A stretch of 64,000 nt of DNA from Topomyia yanbarensis (Eukaryota; Arthropoda; Insecta; Diptera; Culicidae): contig NC_080672.1 of the NCBI RefSeq assembly GCF_030247195.1, positions 247,117,209 to 247,181,208 of the forward strand, given 5' to 3'. Both the position numbers and the translations under genes were made by a program. The notes beneath the pieces are model-generated. The model was not told the origin of the DNA, did no database searches, and worked only from the letters and a program-made list of their open reading frames with translations. How positions within the stretch are numbered: the stretch's first letter is position 1; every line of letters starts with the position of its first letter. This document shows positions 10,758 through 22,144 of this stretch, piece after piece.

Positions 10758-12950
10758 CAGTCAATGCGAGACAATAACAGATCAGAGACAAAAGACGCTT
10801 TGGTCACATTGCGGCGCAAAGACAGTGTTTCAAGACCAATGAGGTTGCAACGATCTTCGTATCTGGGAAGATTGTAGGGATCGCTCCAAGGCAGGTGGCG
10901 CAGCGCAAAACGCACAAATTTACGCTCAATACTCTCGATGCGTTGAATGCTGTTCTTGTAGAAAGGAGCCCAAACAACGGCGGCGTATTCCAGTGTGGAA
11001 CGAACGAGCGAGCAGTACAACGTTTTTAAGCACTGTACGTTAGTGAAATGCTTAGTAACCCTAAAAATAACTCCTAGATTACGCGAAGCCTTAGACGAGA
11101 TAAAAGCAATGTGATCCTTAAATATAAGCTTTGAACCCACAAGAACCACTAAATCTTTCACTGTAGTTTCTCTTTTTAATTTGTTTTGTAAGATAGTGTA
11201 GTCGAATGTTACGATGGAGCGTTTTCGTGCAAACGTAATCACAGAACACTTCGAGGCATTCAAAACCATCCTGTTAGTCATGCACCAATTAGCGAAAATG
11301 TCTAACTGAGATTGCAAAAACAAAGCATCAGAGTAACTTTTAACTATATGGAATAACTTATAATCATCGGCATAAGACACCTTGAAGCACTTAATCAATG
11401 AATCCAGATCGTTTATGTATAGAAGGAAAATATAAGGACCGATATGGCTGCCTTGAGGTACGCCGGACGTTACGTCGAAGGATGAGGATAAATGATTCCC
11501 GATTTTAACAGACATTTTACGGCCTGACAAGTAAGATCGAAGCCATTGGTTGATTTTATTGAAGGCGGCCGACAGATCGGTGTATATTGCATCAGCCTGC
11601 AATCGATCCTGTAGCGAGCGAGCGATAAATGAGGTGTAGGCTACTAAATTAGTGCAAGTAGATCGCCTGGGAATGAAACTGTGTTGAGTTTCTGAGATGT
11701 ATCTAGAACAACAATGTGTCAAAAACTCGAGAACGATGAGCTCCAATAATTTCGATAGTGCACATAAAGATGCGATTCCTCGGTAATTGGGAACTTTGCT
11801 TTTGGATCCTTTTTTATAAACCGGAAAAACGTAAGATGATTTCTAGATGGTAGGAAACACTCCGGAACTTAACGATATATTGAAAACGACGGACAGAGGT
11901 AGGCAAAGCAACGACGAGCATTTTTTAATGATAGATGATGGGATTCCGTCAGGTCTAGGAGTGTTAGAACACTTGAGTTTTGTGCAAGCTTTTTGTACAA
12001 TATCGGAAGATATCTTGAAATGAGGTCCAATACTAGTCCTACGGGGAATGTTGTCGGCTGCTGCGGAGACTTGTTGATTATTAAGAGTATCATTGGTAAA
12101 AACACTGCTGAATTGTTGGCGAAATAACTCACAGATGTCCGGCAATGAAGTCGCTTCTAAATCACCCAGCGACATAGAAGTGGGTAAACCTGACTCACGC
12201 CTCTGTTCATTAACGTAATTCCAAAACTTTTTTGGATTGTTACGAAGGTGACTCTGAATACGATGAAGGTAGGAATTGAAGAGAGACTTATTAAGTCTCT
12301 TGTAACAATGATTTAAAAAGATTCTGATTCTTTGCATATCGGTTCGGTATTTCGAAAACTTTTTTAGAGCTGACCTTTTGGCCAATTTAAACTTTTTTAG
12401 TGTACGATTCGACCATGGAGGATATTCACAGCCATGATTGAGTTTTTAGGAGTAAACTGGTCGATAGCATAAATCAGTACGTTCGAAACAATTTCAGCCG
12501 CTGCGTTTGCATCACATTGTGACAAGATTTCATTCCAATTGATACGAGACAAGAAAAGGTGCATTCCTCGAAAATCTGTCTTGCGATAGGCATATGTCAG
12601 TTTCTCAGTGGTATCTTCGAATGTACAAGGTACACATTTTCGGAGAAAACAATGAAGAGCAGGGTGGTGTTGGCATAGTTTAACGAGAGGAGCTGGAGCA
12701 CGACAAACGGCAAAGTGATCGGAGAGCTCCTGGCTTCCAAAGCAAAGATCCAAAATACAGTTGTTGTCATTAGTGACGTCACATAGTTGAACTAGCCCCG
12801 CGGTGCTGTAACCGTCGAGTAGCTGAGTGATACACGTGTTAGTTGATGAGTGTGATGAATCTGGGTATAGAAATGATGTATTATTGCGAACCCAATTAAT
12901 GCCGCTAAAGTTGAAGTAGTTGATTGTAATATATTTGCAGTGTCGACAGA
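10695..12950 (-). pseudogene. CR1-like LINE ORF2: endonuclease end plus reverse transcriptase
   Basis: This would nick target DNA and copy the element's RNA into it. From 12950 downward the frame shows the endonuclease end (NFSGINWVRNN, then SDHFAVCRAPAP), then a linker (KNNPKKFWNYVNE-like, seen as LRNNPKKFWNYVNEQ; 11843-12385), then the RT (10631-11746) with SGVPQGSHIGPYIFLLYIND, the catalytic YADD (YADDYKLF) and the thumb block LVRSTLEYAAVVWAP. The polypeptide is broken by shifts near 12390 and 11800-11840. Its C-terminus continues only beyond the LOA-like insertion, at 8497 and below. The 5' half is missing, as in most LINE copies. Confidence 0.8.
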
Positions 12951-13070
12951 AACAATAAACTTCATCAATTAAATTAAAATAAATTTAATTCAGTTAAAAA
13001 TGCGGGCCCCCAAAACAGACCCGGGCCCCAGGGTAGTTGCCCCCCCTGACCCCCCCTCTCGTCGGGCCTG

Positions 13071-14387
13071 TGTATTTGTGTGTATGTATGTGTGTGTATG
13101 TATGTGTGTGTATGTATGTGTGTGTATGTGCGTCTGTGTGTGTGTGTGTACGCGAACACAATCTCACTCACTTCTCAGAGATGGTTGAACCGATTTTCAC
13201 AAACTTAGTCCCAAATGAAAGGTGCAACGTTGCCATAGGCTGCTACTGAATTTCCAATGGATCCGACTTCCGGTTCCGGAATTACAGGGTGATGAGTACG
13301 ATCACGTAGAAAATGTCGATTTAAATAAATTCTGCAATGAATGTATAATGGTGAAATTTTTTCCAAAATGTGACCATAACTGCTTCGATTTGTAGTACTA
13401 GGTCGCTAACAGCCACTCAAAGTCTTTTTGGTCACATTGGCCACCATCATCGGTTCCGGAAGCCCCGGCGGAAGTATCCAAATTCAGAATAACAGTCACA
13501 TCGGTTTCTCGGAGATGGCTAGACCGAATCAACCAAACTTAGTCTCAAATGAAAGATGTTGCGTCCCCGTAAATGGTTATTAAATTTTATCCCGAAACGA
13601 TGTGTGGTTCCGGAGCTACGGGTTGTGGCGTGCGATCACATAACAAATTGTGATTCAAACCGATACTCCGATGAAAGCAAAAAGGGTAAAAATTTCGCTA
13701 AAATGTCTCTCAAACAACTTAAATTTGCAGTTCTAGGTCACCGACGGCCAAACAAACTTTCGTTGACTACATTGACCACCATAGACGGTTCCGGAAGGGC
13801 CCGGGAAAAGCGGCCATCTTTCAAAACTAGCAAACTCATCAGTTTCTCGAAAATGGTTGGGCCGATTAGTCCCAAATGATAGCTATATTATCCCCACAGA
13901 TGTCTATAAAATTTCGCACGGATCGCTTATATGGGTCTGGAAATATAGACTGAACCGTCCGGTCACATATGAAATTCCCATATAAGCCGGAACTCAATTT
14001 TTTTTTCAATGGGGGGACCCCATGAAATTTCAGAAATCGAATTCGTATTTTTGATGCCTGTACCTTTAAAATGCATGAAACGTCGAGATTTTATGTCATC
14101 TTGAAAAATTTTTTTTCATAAAAATCGACTTTTTGGGACTTTGCCGATTTCGCACCTTTTTTCATTTTAATATTACCGCGGCTGTTTTTTCTTTTACATT
14201 TTTTTTCCTTTACAAAATTTTAGTACTCGATAATGATTTCTTTTCTTGTATATAGTTGTCATGTCATGTATAATAATAAAATTTAATATATACATTTGAA
14301 AGCTTTTAATGAATGTAAACAACGCGAACATTCTCGTGTTCATGATTGAGAAAGGCACAATTGCACTGCTAGGTTGATTAAAACAAG
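13071..14387 (+). repeat. Modular microsatellite repeat, copy 2, right part
   Basis: Continues the copy that begins at 6041. After the TGTGTGTATG microsatellite (13071-13150) come three diverged modules whose 'agatgg'-type starts fall at 13179, 13513 and 13851, that is 334 and 338 bp apart. It ends CATGATTGAGAAAGGCACAATTG. GCCTTTCTCAAT at the head and ATTGAGAAAGGC near the tail form a 12-bp inverted pair. Confidence 0.8.
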
Positions 14388-15557
14388 TTTTTAGATTACA
14401 GAATTGATGAAATGGGTTAAATGAGTTAAACTAACCAATCAAATGCTGTTTTAAAAACTGTCCTTGCGTTTGAACCAAAATGGGAGGCTTATTAGTACCG
14501 CTACATACCGTAAAACGGGGGAACATTGATCAATTTTTCTACATTTTTTCGAATAACTTTCTTCAAATCAGGTAGATGTAACTGTTTGCATTTTTAAAAC
14601 AAGTACTGGTATCCAGGACCGCGCGCACGGGGGGGGAGGTTTGGGGGTTCAACCCCCCCTTCCCCATGAGCGTTTTGAATTATTTTTAAAAATTTATTAT
14701 TTTCCTGTCCAGGAAAAAACATACTGCAAACCGTTTAGACACACAACATGTCATTTGAGTTCGGTCACTCCAGAAACAAGTCAATGAAGAAACCAAGAAC
14801 GAAACTTTGCGAGGGTAGCTGGAAAGGGATGTATGTCAAGTTTGACGGCTTCTCTGAAGGATCGGTTAACGTTTCGACCAACTTCTATATTAGCAAAAGT
14901 AGTGAGTAGACAGCAGATGTCGGTCAGCGGGCTAGCAACGGCAGTTAAGGAGGAAAAACACAAAGTTGGAGAAAATCGGGATATCGCTGTCTAGAAAAAT
15001 TTTACCGCCGATGATTATTCCGTTAGAGTGGCAGCGAAATGGATCGCGAAAATTGGCATCAGTATAGAGTGAATTACTGCCGCCAAGAAGTTCTCAGCAC
15101 TAGCTAGCAGATAAATAGGAACGACTAGTACCAAGAAGGATAAGAAAACCGGCGAAGGTGATTGTAAACAGATGTAAATTCTTATGGTCGACACCCCCGG
15201 ATCGGTTCATTTCTCAACAGGGTACGATATTTGCAGCAGACCTGAGCTGGTTAGATATATCGCGAAGGTTTGACAGCAAGTAAGAAAAAGTAGCTATGGA
15301 TAAAAACATGACGATTAACACAAAACATAATAGGCAAGAACATAATCCTTACTAAAGCAGTACTTAACGGTTGCCCCGGATGGATGAGGATTACGGGATA
15401 CAAGAGGTTTAAGTTTAGTCGGTTGGCTTAACAACTACTACAAACCAATCCGAATCCACCACGAGCCAGCAGGCAACGCACAGTGGTCGGAAATGCCAAA
15501 AACGTCACTAGAGGCCAGACCATTGAATATATTCATAGGATATCTTTGGAGGAATTG

Positions 15558-16473
15558 TTCGTAAGAATATTCCCCACAATCTGATAAAAATCAACTTGAG
15601 GCATGGCTTACTATGATTGAGCTAGAAAAATTAACTTTTTACTCTGATGAGGTAGAAAGTTGGTGTCTTCGACAAAGTTTTAGGAATGCTCATAATGAAG
15701 AATTTTGTTGAACCACTTGAGCTTGTAGGACTTAATATTATCGATTTATAAAGCGTTTTCTAAGGCAAACCCCTTAAATTTAGCTTTTTAATATAGCTTT
15801 CTTCGCTGTGACTTTTCGTGCAAACGATGTTCCAGACAAATGTTGAGGTATTAAAACTACATAATATTGTTGAAGACTGCATGTAAAAATTAAATTATTG
15901 TTGAAGACTGCATGTAAAAATATTGTTGAACAATACATATAATTTTTTTACCTGAAATCGGCGGTGCGGCGTACACCTCTTGTAAAAATACTCATTCGTT
16001 TTAGAGTTATTGAAGGATTTTATTTTTTTTACACTAAGTTCAACTGCGTATAAGAGAGAAAGGTGCAAACCAATATGGATGAGCAGGCACTATTTTCAAT
16101 GTCCGGACTACGCATAATAAAGGTAAGAAGGTTTTAAGCTCATTTTGCAATGTTTTTTACTTGGGTATTTTTACTTACAGTCTTCAGCACTATTATGTGG
16201 TTTTAATGCCTCCACATTTGTCTGGAGCACGGTTTGCACGAAAAGTCACAGTGGAAAAAGTTATATTAAAAAACTAAGGATGTTACCATAGAAAACGCTT
16301 TACAATTCGATAACATTAAATCCGACAAGTTCAACTAATTCAACAAAATTCTTCATTACGAGCATTTCTAAAACTTTCTACCTCGTCAGCATAAATTTTT
16401 TTTTTTTAATTGGTCGTAGTAAGCCATGCCTAATTTTAGTTTTTATCAGGTTGTGGGGAATATTCTTACGAAG
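15558..16473. repeat. Foldback repeat with ~300-bp arms
   Basis: Starting 'ttcgtaagaatattccccac', the sequence 15558-15880 reads as a diverged inverted copy of about 16180-16473, separated by roughly 270 bp. The flanks share 'aatt', a possible short target duplication. A transcript across it could form a long imperfect hairpin. Confidence 0.7.
15841..15930 (+). repeat. Short local duplication 'attgttgaagactgcatgtaaaaat'-type
   Basis: A ~25-bp segment beginning 'tattgttgaagactgcatg' occurs twice back to back at about 15866-15921. It lies in the loop-side part of the foldback repeat. Confidence 0.6.
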
Positions 16474-17392
16474 AATTTTCTGCACACGGGCCTGCTGGTA
16501 CCCATAGATTGAAAACGTTCAAATTGTTTGATAATTTATTTTGTTTTACTATTAAAATAAAATAAATTTGTTGTAAATATTCATTCGTTGTTTTCGGGGT
16601 AACTTTGATCAGCAAAATATGTGTATCGAAATAAGAAATAACGCTCCAAATGCTGTGTAGATTGCATATCGGCAGGCGATTTTTTGACCCTTTATTGTGT
16701 CGTCCCGTAAGAAAACAAAATTGCCTGGAAGGATACGGCCGACTTTTATCGCACTTTTTCAGGAAAATAATCGAAATAAAACAGTTGGCATTAAAAATCT
16801 CGGATTTTTTAATTACTTATTGGACAAAAATATTTACGGTTTCTAAAAAAGTGATCAGTTCAGTTGAAGTTGGTTGATTTCATTTATATACAAAGAATTG
16901 TTTGAACAGATTGAAACCATGCATGAAAGTTGTATCACTTTCAATTTGAATTTTTGTTCATAAAAGGTACACTAAATGACGAAATAATCGTTGCCGGTAG
17001 ATGCTGAACATGTTTAGAATATGGTTTGTATTTTAGTTTTGATGATTTTGTTAGAGGGAATCATCTTATCGTAAGTTACTGAAAAAAGTCTCACTTAGTC
17101 AAACTTACCCCGGTGATTAAAGATACCCCGTTTTACGGTACTTAATTTCAAGCGCAAATAGCAAATACAAGTGCTAGTTATACCAAAAGCTTACTGGTAA
17201 CAATACAGCGGCATTTAGGAAGCAGTTGGTGTGGCTGGTACGTTTTAGTGAACTTGCTATTTGCAGTAGTAATAAGCCTCCCATTTTTGTTTAAACGCAA
17301 AAACAATTTTTAAAACAGAATTTGATTGAAAATTAAAGCCCATTAAGACAATTTTATCAATTCTGTAATCTAAAACGTATTTTTGTATTTTA

Positions 17393-17620
17393 CTGAACGT
17401 GATTAATTTGGCACCACTTGCATCTGGTATACTCAACCATCACAAAACGATGCATAACGAAGGGCTGATTTTTGGAACAGCTTGTTTACTCATTCAGCCC
17501 TTCGTTATGCAAATTTGCATTATTATGACAGATTGGCTAAGCACGGTGTTTCATGAAGTGCGGGCTTTCCTTTCGATCGGAAAAGGCCGCGAAATGGAAA
17601 TGCGCTAATGTAGTTTTGTT
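17393..17620 (+). repeat. Dispersed hairpin repeat, copy B
   Basis: Homologous in inverted orientation to 4205-4486. It holds a perfect 18-bp stem-loop. It sits immediately after the end of the long-TIR MITE. Confidence 0.6.
17451..17511. repeat. Perfect 18-bp stem-loop
   Basis: TGCATAACGAAGGGCTGA (17451-17468) and its exact reverse complement (17494-17511) enclose a 25-nt loop. Size and pairing resemble a small-RNA precursor or a transposon-end hairpin; nothing in the sequence decides between them. Confidence 0.85.
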
Positions 17621-18085
17621 ATTTGATTCCGATCGGGACACATCATGTTATTCGAAATATACCGCAATAAACTGAAACGTGTTAACTATTTTGTTTCTGT
17701 TATTAAATTTAAACGTTAACAAAAAGTGATTTGGAGTTCCGTTTCCCTTGGCTTTATTTGGTTTCTTTTTTTTAAGAGTTAACTGTTAAAATATAAGTAT
17801 TTTCATAAATGGAGAGTTATCACATTCTACTTGATTGAAACGGAAAAACTGATCCGAAATTGCAAATTTTAATAACCTCTGAACCTAAATAGTATTGGTC
17901 GACCGCGAACATTCGTTCACGGGAAGCTGTTTTTTTAAATGTTTTTAAACTTCAGTCTTTGCAGATTACACCTGGACTTGGTAGTAAATGGAAACTTAGT
18001 ATGTTCATTGAATGGAAAATTGATTCTTTGACCCAGAACCTCGTGAGATGGTTGATCCCGCATGCAGGAGGATGGTGAAACAATG
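17621..18085. other. Unassigned spacer
   Basis: AT-rich, with no gene or repeat boundary that I can support. Confidence 0.4.
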
Positions 18086-18239
18086 AGGGGCCGTACACAA
18101 ATGACGTAGCTTTTTTTCGGCGGATTTTGACCCCTACCTCCCCCTCGTAGCAGTTGGTCACAAAATTCTAACCTAGCATTTACCTACCCCCCCCCCCCCT
18201 CTTCCCATGCAAAGCGCCCGGGTGATGAAAAAAAAATTT

Positions 18240-19675
18240 CATATGTTTTTGCCTTTTTCAATAGAAAGGTATTGCAATTGCTCTGAAAACCGATTTTTTA
18301 ACGGAGGCCCGGAGGGCCGAGTGACATATACCATTCGATTCAGTTCGTCGAGTTCGGTAAATGTCTGTGTGTGTGTATGTATGTATGTATGTGTGTGTAT
18401 GTGCGTATGGGTGTGTGTATGTGACCAAAAATGTCACTCATTTTTCTCAGAGATGGCTGAACCGATTTTGACAAACTTAATCTCAAATGAAAGGTGCAAC
18501 GTTCCCATAGGCTGCTATTGAATTTCTAATGGATCCGACTTCCGGTTCCGGAATTACAGGGTGATGAGTACGAACACGCAGAAAATGTCGATTTAAATAA
18601 ATTCTGCAATGAATGTATGATGGTGAAAATTTTTCCAAAATATGACCACAACTGCTTCGATTTGTAGTATTAGGTCACTAACATCCATTCAAAGTCTATT
18701 TGGCCACATTGGCCACCATCATCGGTTCCGGAAGCCCCGGCGGAAGTATCTAAATTCAGAATAACAGTCACATCGGTTTCTCGGAGATGGCTGGACCGAT
18801 TCGACTAAACTTGGCCTCAAATGAAAAGTATTGCGTCCCCGTAAATGGCTATTTAATTTCATCCCGATCCGACTTCCGGTTCCGGAGTTACAGGTTGTGG
18901 CGTGCGATCACATAGCAAATTGTGATTCAAACCGATACTCCGATGAAAGCAAAAAAGGCAAAAACTTCGCTAAAATGTCTCTCAAACAACTTAAATTTGT
19001 TGTTGTAGGTCACCGACGGCCAACCAAACTTTCGTTGACTACATTGACCACCATAGACGGTTCCGGAAGTGCCCGGGAAAAGCGGCCATCTTTCAAAATT
19101 TACGAACTCACATCAGTTTCCCGGAAATGGTTGGGCCGATTTTCACAAACTTAGTCCCAAATGATAGCTATAATATCCCCACAGATGTTTGTAAAATTTC
19201 GTACGGATCGTTTATATGGGTCCGGAAATATAGACTAAATCGTCCGGTCACATATGAAATTCCCATATAAGCCGGAACTCAAATTTTTTTTCAAAGGGGG
19301 GACCTCATGAAATTTCAGAAATCCAATTCGTATTTTTGATGCCAAACATCTTTAAAATGCATGAAACGTCGAGATTTTATGTTATCTCGAAAAATTTTTT
19401 TTTATAAAAATCGATTTTTTGGGACTTTGCCGATTTCGCACCTTTTTTCGTTCAATATTACCGTGGCTGTTTTTTCTTTTTCAAAATTTTAGAACTCGAA
19501 TAATGATTTATTTTCCTGTATATAGTTGTCATGTGATGTATAATATTAAAATGTAATATATGCATTTAAAAGTTTTTAATGAATATAAACAACGCACATA
19601 TTCTCGTGATTCATGATTGAGAAAGGCACAATTGCACCGCTAGGTGGATTAAAATAGGTTTTTAATTATTTTAAA
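18240..19675 (+). repeat. Modular microsatellite repeat, copy 3 (uninterrupted)
   Basis: The most complete copy: head GCCTTTTTCAATAGAAAGG, core GGCCCGGAGGGCCGAGTGAC, TGTATG microsatellite (18363-18420), three modules beginning at 18451, 18785 and 19125 (334 and 340 bp apart), and tail ATTGAGAAAGGCACAATTGC plus 'accgctaggtgg'. Each module has 'gaccgatt', 'tcaaatga', 'ccggttccgga' and 'ggccaccat' in the same order. No protein is encoded. Confidence 0.85.
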
Positions 19676-20140
19676 TACATGTCCTTTCAAATGGCGACTT
19701 CTATCAACATTTTCATTATAAAGGCAAATGCGTGCAAAATAAGCCTATTTCATCACAAATATAGTGTTGCTAGTTTTGTTTTGAATTTTATATGTCAAGG
19801 GGAGCATGAAGAGAAGTTCTCTCAGCTCACAATCCTGCAGCTGCCAATGATTCTAAGAAGCATACGTTCATTTAAATTACTAAATTTTGTTTGGTTGAAT
19901 CCGAAGTGAAAATTTAATTCAGCTTCCAAACTAAGTCTACTAGTTAGCGACATTAGCTAACTAATGTAGCAAGTTAAATCCACATACAAAATCTTTTCGT
20001 ATTTTTGCGAACTTGTAATTCCGCGAATCATAAAATTTACCTCATGAAAAACCGCATCAAAAGTAACTAGTTTGAATTTAAATTCATTTCTCTTGTGAAT
20101 GAAGGATCATTAAATTGTTTTCTCTAAACAATGGGTTTTA
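19676..20140. other. Interior of the 18086-20254 element
   Basis: AT-rich and without recognisable coding sequence. It is presumed to be the interior of the DNA element whose right end is at 20254. Confidence 0.4.
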
Positions 20141-20255
20141 AACTTAATGCTACGTCGCACAACTTCTGACTCTACTCCCTCGTCACACTTCGTCACAAAT
20201 TTGGTATACCCTCCCTATCCCCCCAAAATGCTACGTCATTTATGCATGGCCCCTA

Positions 20256-20646
20256 AGCGGTGTTACAAAGAGAGGCCAAATTTGAAGACTACCTCTCAAA
20301 AGCATTACAGAACCAGCTACTATTTGGACTTCGAAATCAACGGATCCGCACACGACTCATTGAAGAGAAGGATTTAATGTTCGACAAGGTTAAACAGATT
20401 TCGCTAGCAATGGAAGCGTCTGGAGAAGGAGCTGAGGTACTCAACCGTAGGATACTATGTGAAACCACTGTAAAACAACTGGTCATTTGTAAAAAAGTAT
20501 GTCTCAGTTTAACTCCTGACGACAAGAATACTGGCAACATCAAGTCCAATAAGCATAATAAATATATTGCAAACTTGGTTGAGCACATCAATGACACCGA
20601 GTATGAAGAAGACTTTGACGAAATTTTGTGTAATTGGCTTATGTAA
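20256..20646 (+). pseudogene. Ty3/gypsy gag-like fragment
   Basis: The frame reads FEDYLSKALQNQLLFGLRNQ, then RLIEEKDLMFDKVKQISLAM and EASGEGAEVL. This resembles the conserved stretch of insect gypsy Gag proteins ('ALRDQ-FGLR-...-RLL-E-DLT...A-AMEL'). Gag forms the particle that packages element RNA. The fragment begins at the edge of the DNA element ending at 20254 and lacks the N-terminus. The zinc knuckle is not recognised downstream. Confidence 0.6.
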
Positions 20647-21182
20647 AGTTGATGATATGCGGGCAGAATCTTTTTCTAAGGCATTTTTCAAGCTTAAAGT
20701 AAATGAGGTATTGATGAAAATGGAGGTAGACAATGCATCGCCGGTTTTCTTGATTGGTTGCTGACAGAATGAGATGGTACAGTAACATGCCGCTTCATCA
20801 GACGACGGCTGAGCTGCGTAGCTACCGCGAGAAGAAAACAGTTTTTTATGGGACGATTGATGTTAAACTGGTATGTAACGGGTTAACCCAAACTCTTCGG
20901 CTATTTGTGGTTGATTCGTAAAGAAAACCGTTGCTCGGGCGAGAATGGATGCGTGCATTGTAATTAAATTGTAACGATGTCATGGATGAACCTGCTTCTA
21001 GTGTCAACAAGATAACTTTGCGCAATTCGTTATCCGGAACTATAAAAGGCATCATTTAAAATTTTCTTCCGTTTTCGACGATTCTATTGGGAAGATTAAT
21101 GAATCGCTAACATTTAAGTTGAATTGTAATCCTGTGTTCTTGAAATCTCGTTCCTTGCCCTTCTCTATTTGGGATGTTGTTG
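20647..21182 (+). pseudogene. Decayed gypsy gag-pol junction and protease region
   Basis: The position between gag-like and RT-like segments is where the protease should be. The residues LMKMEVDNASPVFLI echo the 'mEvDtGA.' active-site block with Gly replaced, but stops and frameshifts prevent a reliable reading. Confidence 0.45.
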
Positions 21183-21680
21183 AATGCTAGATCAACCAGA
21201 TGGTAGAGCAGGGAATATTGACAAAAGTTAACTGCAGCAATTGGGATACTCCTAGAATCCCAATTATGAAATCTTCGCACAAGGTGCGTTTGTGTGGAGA
21301 TTTTAAGCTGACCATTAACAAGAATCTGCTAGTAGACGAGCACCCTCTGCCGACAATAGATGAGTTATTTGCTAACCTGACGGGTAAAGAATTTTTTTCT
21401 AAATTGGACTTGGCGCAGGCATACCTTCAAATGGTTATTCTACCGGAAGACCAATCGATACTCAAACTAAATACACAGCTTGGACTATTCCAACCAATGC
21501 GATTGATGTATGGAGTAGCTTCACCTCCTTCCAAAAGGAGATATCGCAGATCCTCCTTGGTATTCTTGGAGTTTCTGTATTTTTGGATGATGTTAAAATT
21601 ACTGGACCCGATGATGAAACACATCTGGATAGTTTACGAGGGGTTTTGAAAAGGTTTTATGAAAATAATATGTTGGTTCT
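21183..21680 (+). pseudogene. Ty3/gypsy reverse transcriptase, first half
   Basis: This copies element RNA into DNA when intact. It begins in the segment LTKVNCSNWDTPRIPIMKSS and continues with VRLCGDFKLTINKNL (R-x-C-x-D-y/f motif) and FSKLDLAQAYLQM, which carries the first catalytic Asp. The frame is then broken; FWMMLKLLDPMMKHI looks like an out-of-frame version of the FLDD region ('VFLDDVKITGPDDE' in the next frame, 21570-21620). The RT thumb resumes only after the SINE, near 22145. Confidence 0.75.
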
Positions 21681-21880
21681 CATGGTAAAGAGGGACAAGT
21701 CTGTCTTTGCCAGGAGACATGCTGGTGGACTTGAGTGATTCGTAGTTATGCTGCCTAAGCTCGACCCCCATCAGCAGAAGACAAAAGTTAAGCCCGTAAG
21801 GTATTAAGCTTGGTCTAATGATCCAACCACTTCTAGTTTTCCGATCTGTATACTTCACATCCTTACTCTCACTTGAGTAG

Positions 21881-22075
21881 TATGGCTCTATTTTTGTTTT
21901 TTTTATTTCGATTATAGAGGTTTTAACCTTAAGGTCATTCGCCACTTCGGGTTAGAAAAATCTTTTATGAAAAATTTCCAACCAAATGTGCGGGGTCGGG
22001 ACTCGAACCCAGGTGCGCCGTGTACAATGCAATCGATTTACCAACTACACTACGCCCACCCCTACTATGGCTCTA
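21881..22075 (-). mobile_element. Feilai-like tRNA-derived SINE with 10-bp TSD
   Basis: The SINE is 21891-22065, read on the minus strand. It has an A-box TAGTGTAGTTGG (22041-22052) and a perfect B-box GGTTCGAGTCC (21999-22009), then a body with 'gaagtggcgaatgacc' and an A-rich tail. TATGGCTCTA at 21881-21890 and 22066-22075 is its target duplication. Internal Pol III promoter boxes and A-tail are diagnostic of tRNA-derived SINEs; the resemblance to the Aedes Feilai family is from recall. Confidence 0.85.
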
Positions 22076-22144
22076 AATTTTCATAACTTTCCCTACCCAG
22101 TAATCTCCTGCTAATGGAATGTCGATAAAATCTAAAAAAGCAAA

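Larger units (their letters stand above)
8067..12955 (-). mobile_element. CR1/L2-like LINE, 5'-truncated, interrupted
   Basis: A non-LTR retrotransposon reads right to left. It starts inside the endonuclease domain near 12950, passes through reverse transcriptase, and ends near 8067 in a short TTA/TAA-type repeat tail rather than poly(A), as is common in CR1-like elements. It is split by a LOA-like LINE at 8500-10694, with 63 bp duplicated at the join. Clade assignment rests on recalled motif style and is tentative; Jockey or Rex1 are alternatives. Confidence 0.7.
6175..13078. mobile_element. hAT-type DNA transposon carrying nested LINEs
   Basis: The element is 6183-13070. It begins CAGGGCCGTCGAGAG and ends in the near-inverted CTCTCGTCGGGCCTG (13 of 15 match), and is flanked by TGTATTTG at 6175-6182 and 13071-13078. 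CAGGG-type ends with an 8-bp duplication are typical of hAT elements. About 4.9 kb of its length is a CR1-like LINE that itself contains a LOA-like LINE. The remaining ~2.0 kb has no transposase, so the element is non-autonomous or gutted. Confidence 0.8.
14506..17141. mobile_element. TA-target transposon, TIR CCGTAAAACGGGG
   Basis: TA plus CCGTAAAACGGGG at 14506-14520 is mirrored exactly at 17127-17141, giving a TA target duplication and 13-bp inverted ends, as in Tc1/mariner-type or 'mTA' elements. The 2.6-kb interior has no transposase and contains a separate foldback repeat at 15558-16473. Confidence 0.75.
14388..17375. mobile_element. MITE with ~115-bp terminal inverted repeats, interrupted
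   Basis: The segment at 14388-14500 reappears inverted at 17264-17375 (shared pieces include 'ttttagattacagaattgat' and 'aaaatgggaggcttatta'). Removing the inner 14506-17141 element leaves about 350 bp, typical of a MITE. No coding capacity is seen. Confidence 0.7.
18086..20254. mobile_element. Non-autonomous DNA element, TIR AGGGGCC...GACGTAGC
   Basis: The left end AGGGGCCGTACACAAATGAC continues into GTAGC, and the right end is its inverted match with about four mismatches over 25 bp. C- and T-rich runs follow at both ends. A modular microsatellite repeat (18240-19675) sits inside, leaving about 0.7 kb of element. No transposase or unambiguous TSD is seen. Confidence 0.65.

Noticed and set aside
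13000..13249. Frames rich in Cys/Val or His/Thr repeats near 13 kb and 18.3 kb
   Set aside because: They are translations of the TGTGTATG microsatellite and carry no protein signal.
18171..18200. C-homopolymer tracts (also at 35845-35895) as special structures
   Set aside because: They lie near the ends of DNA elements and look like common terminal homopolymers prone to sequencing error.
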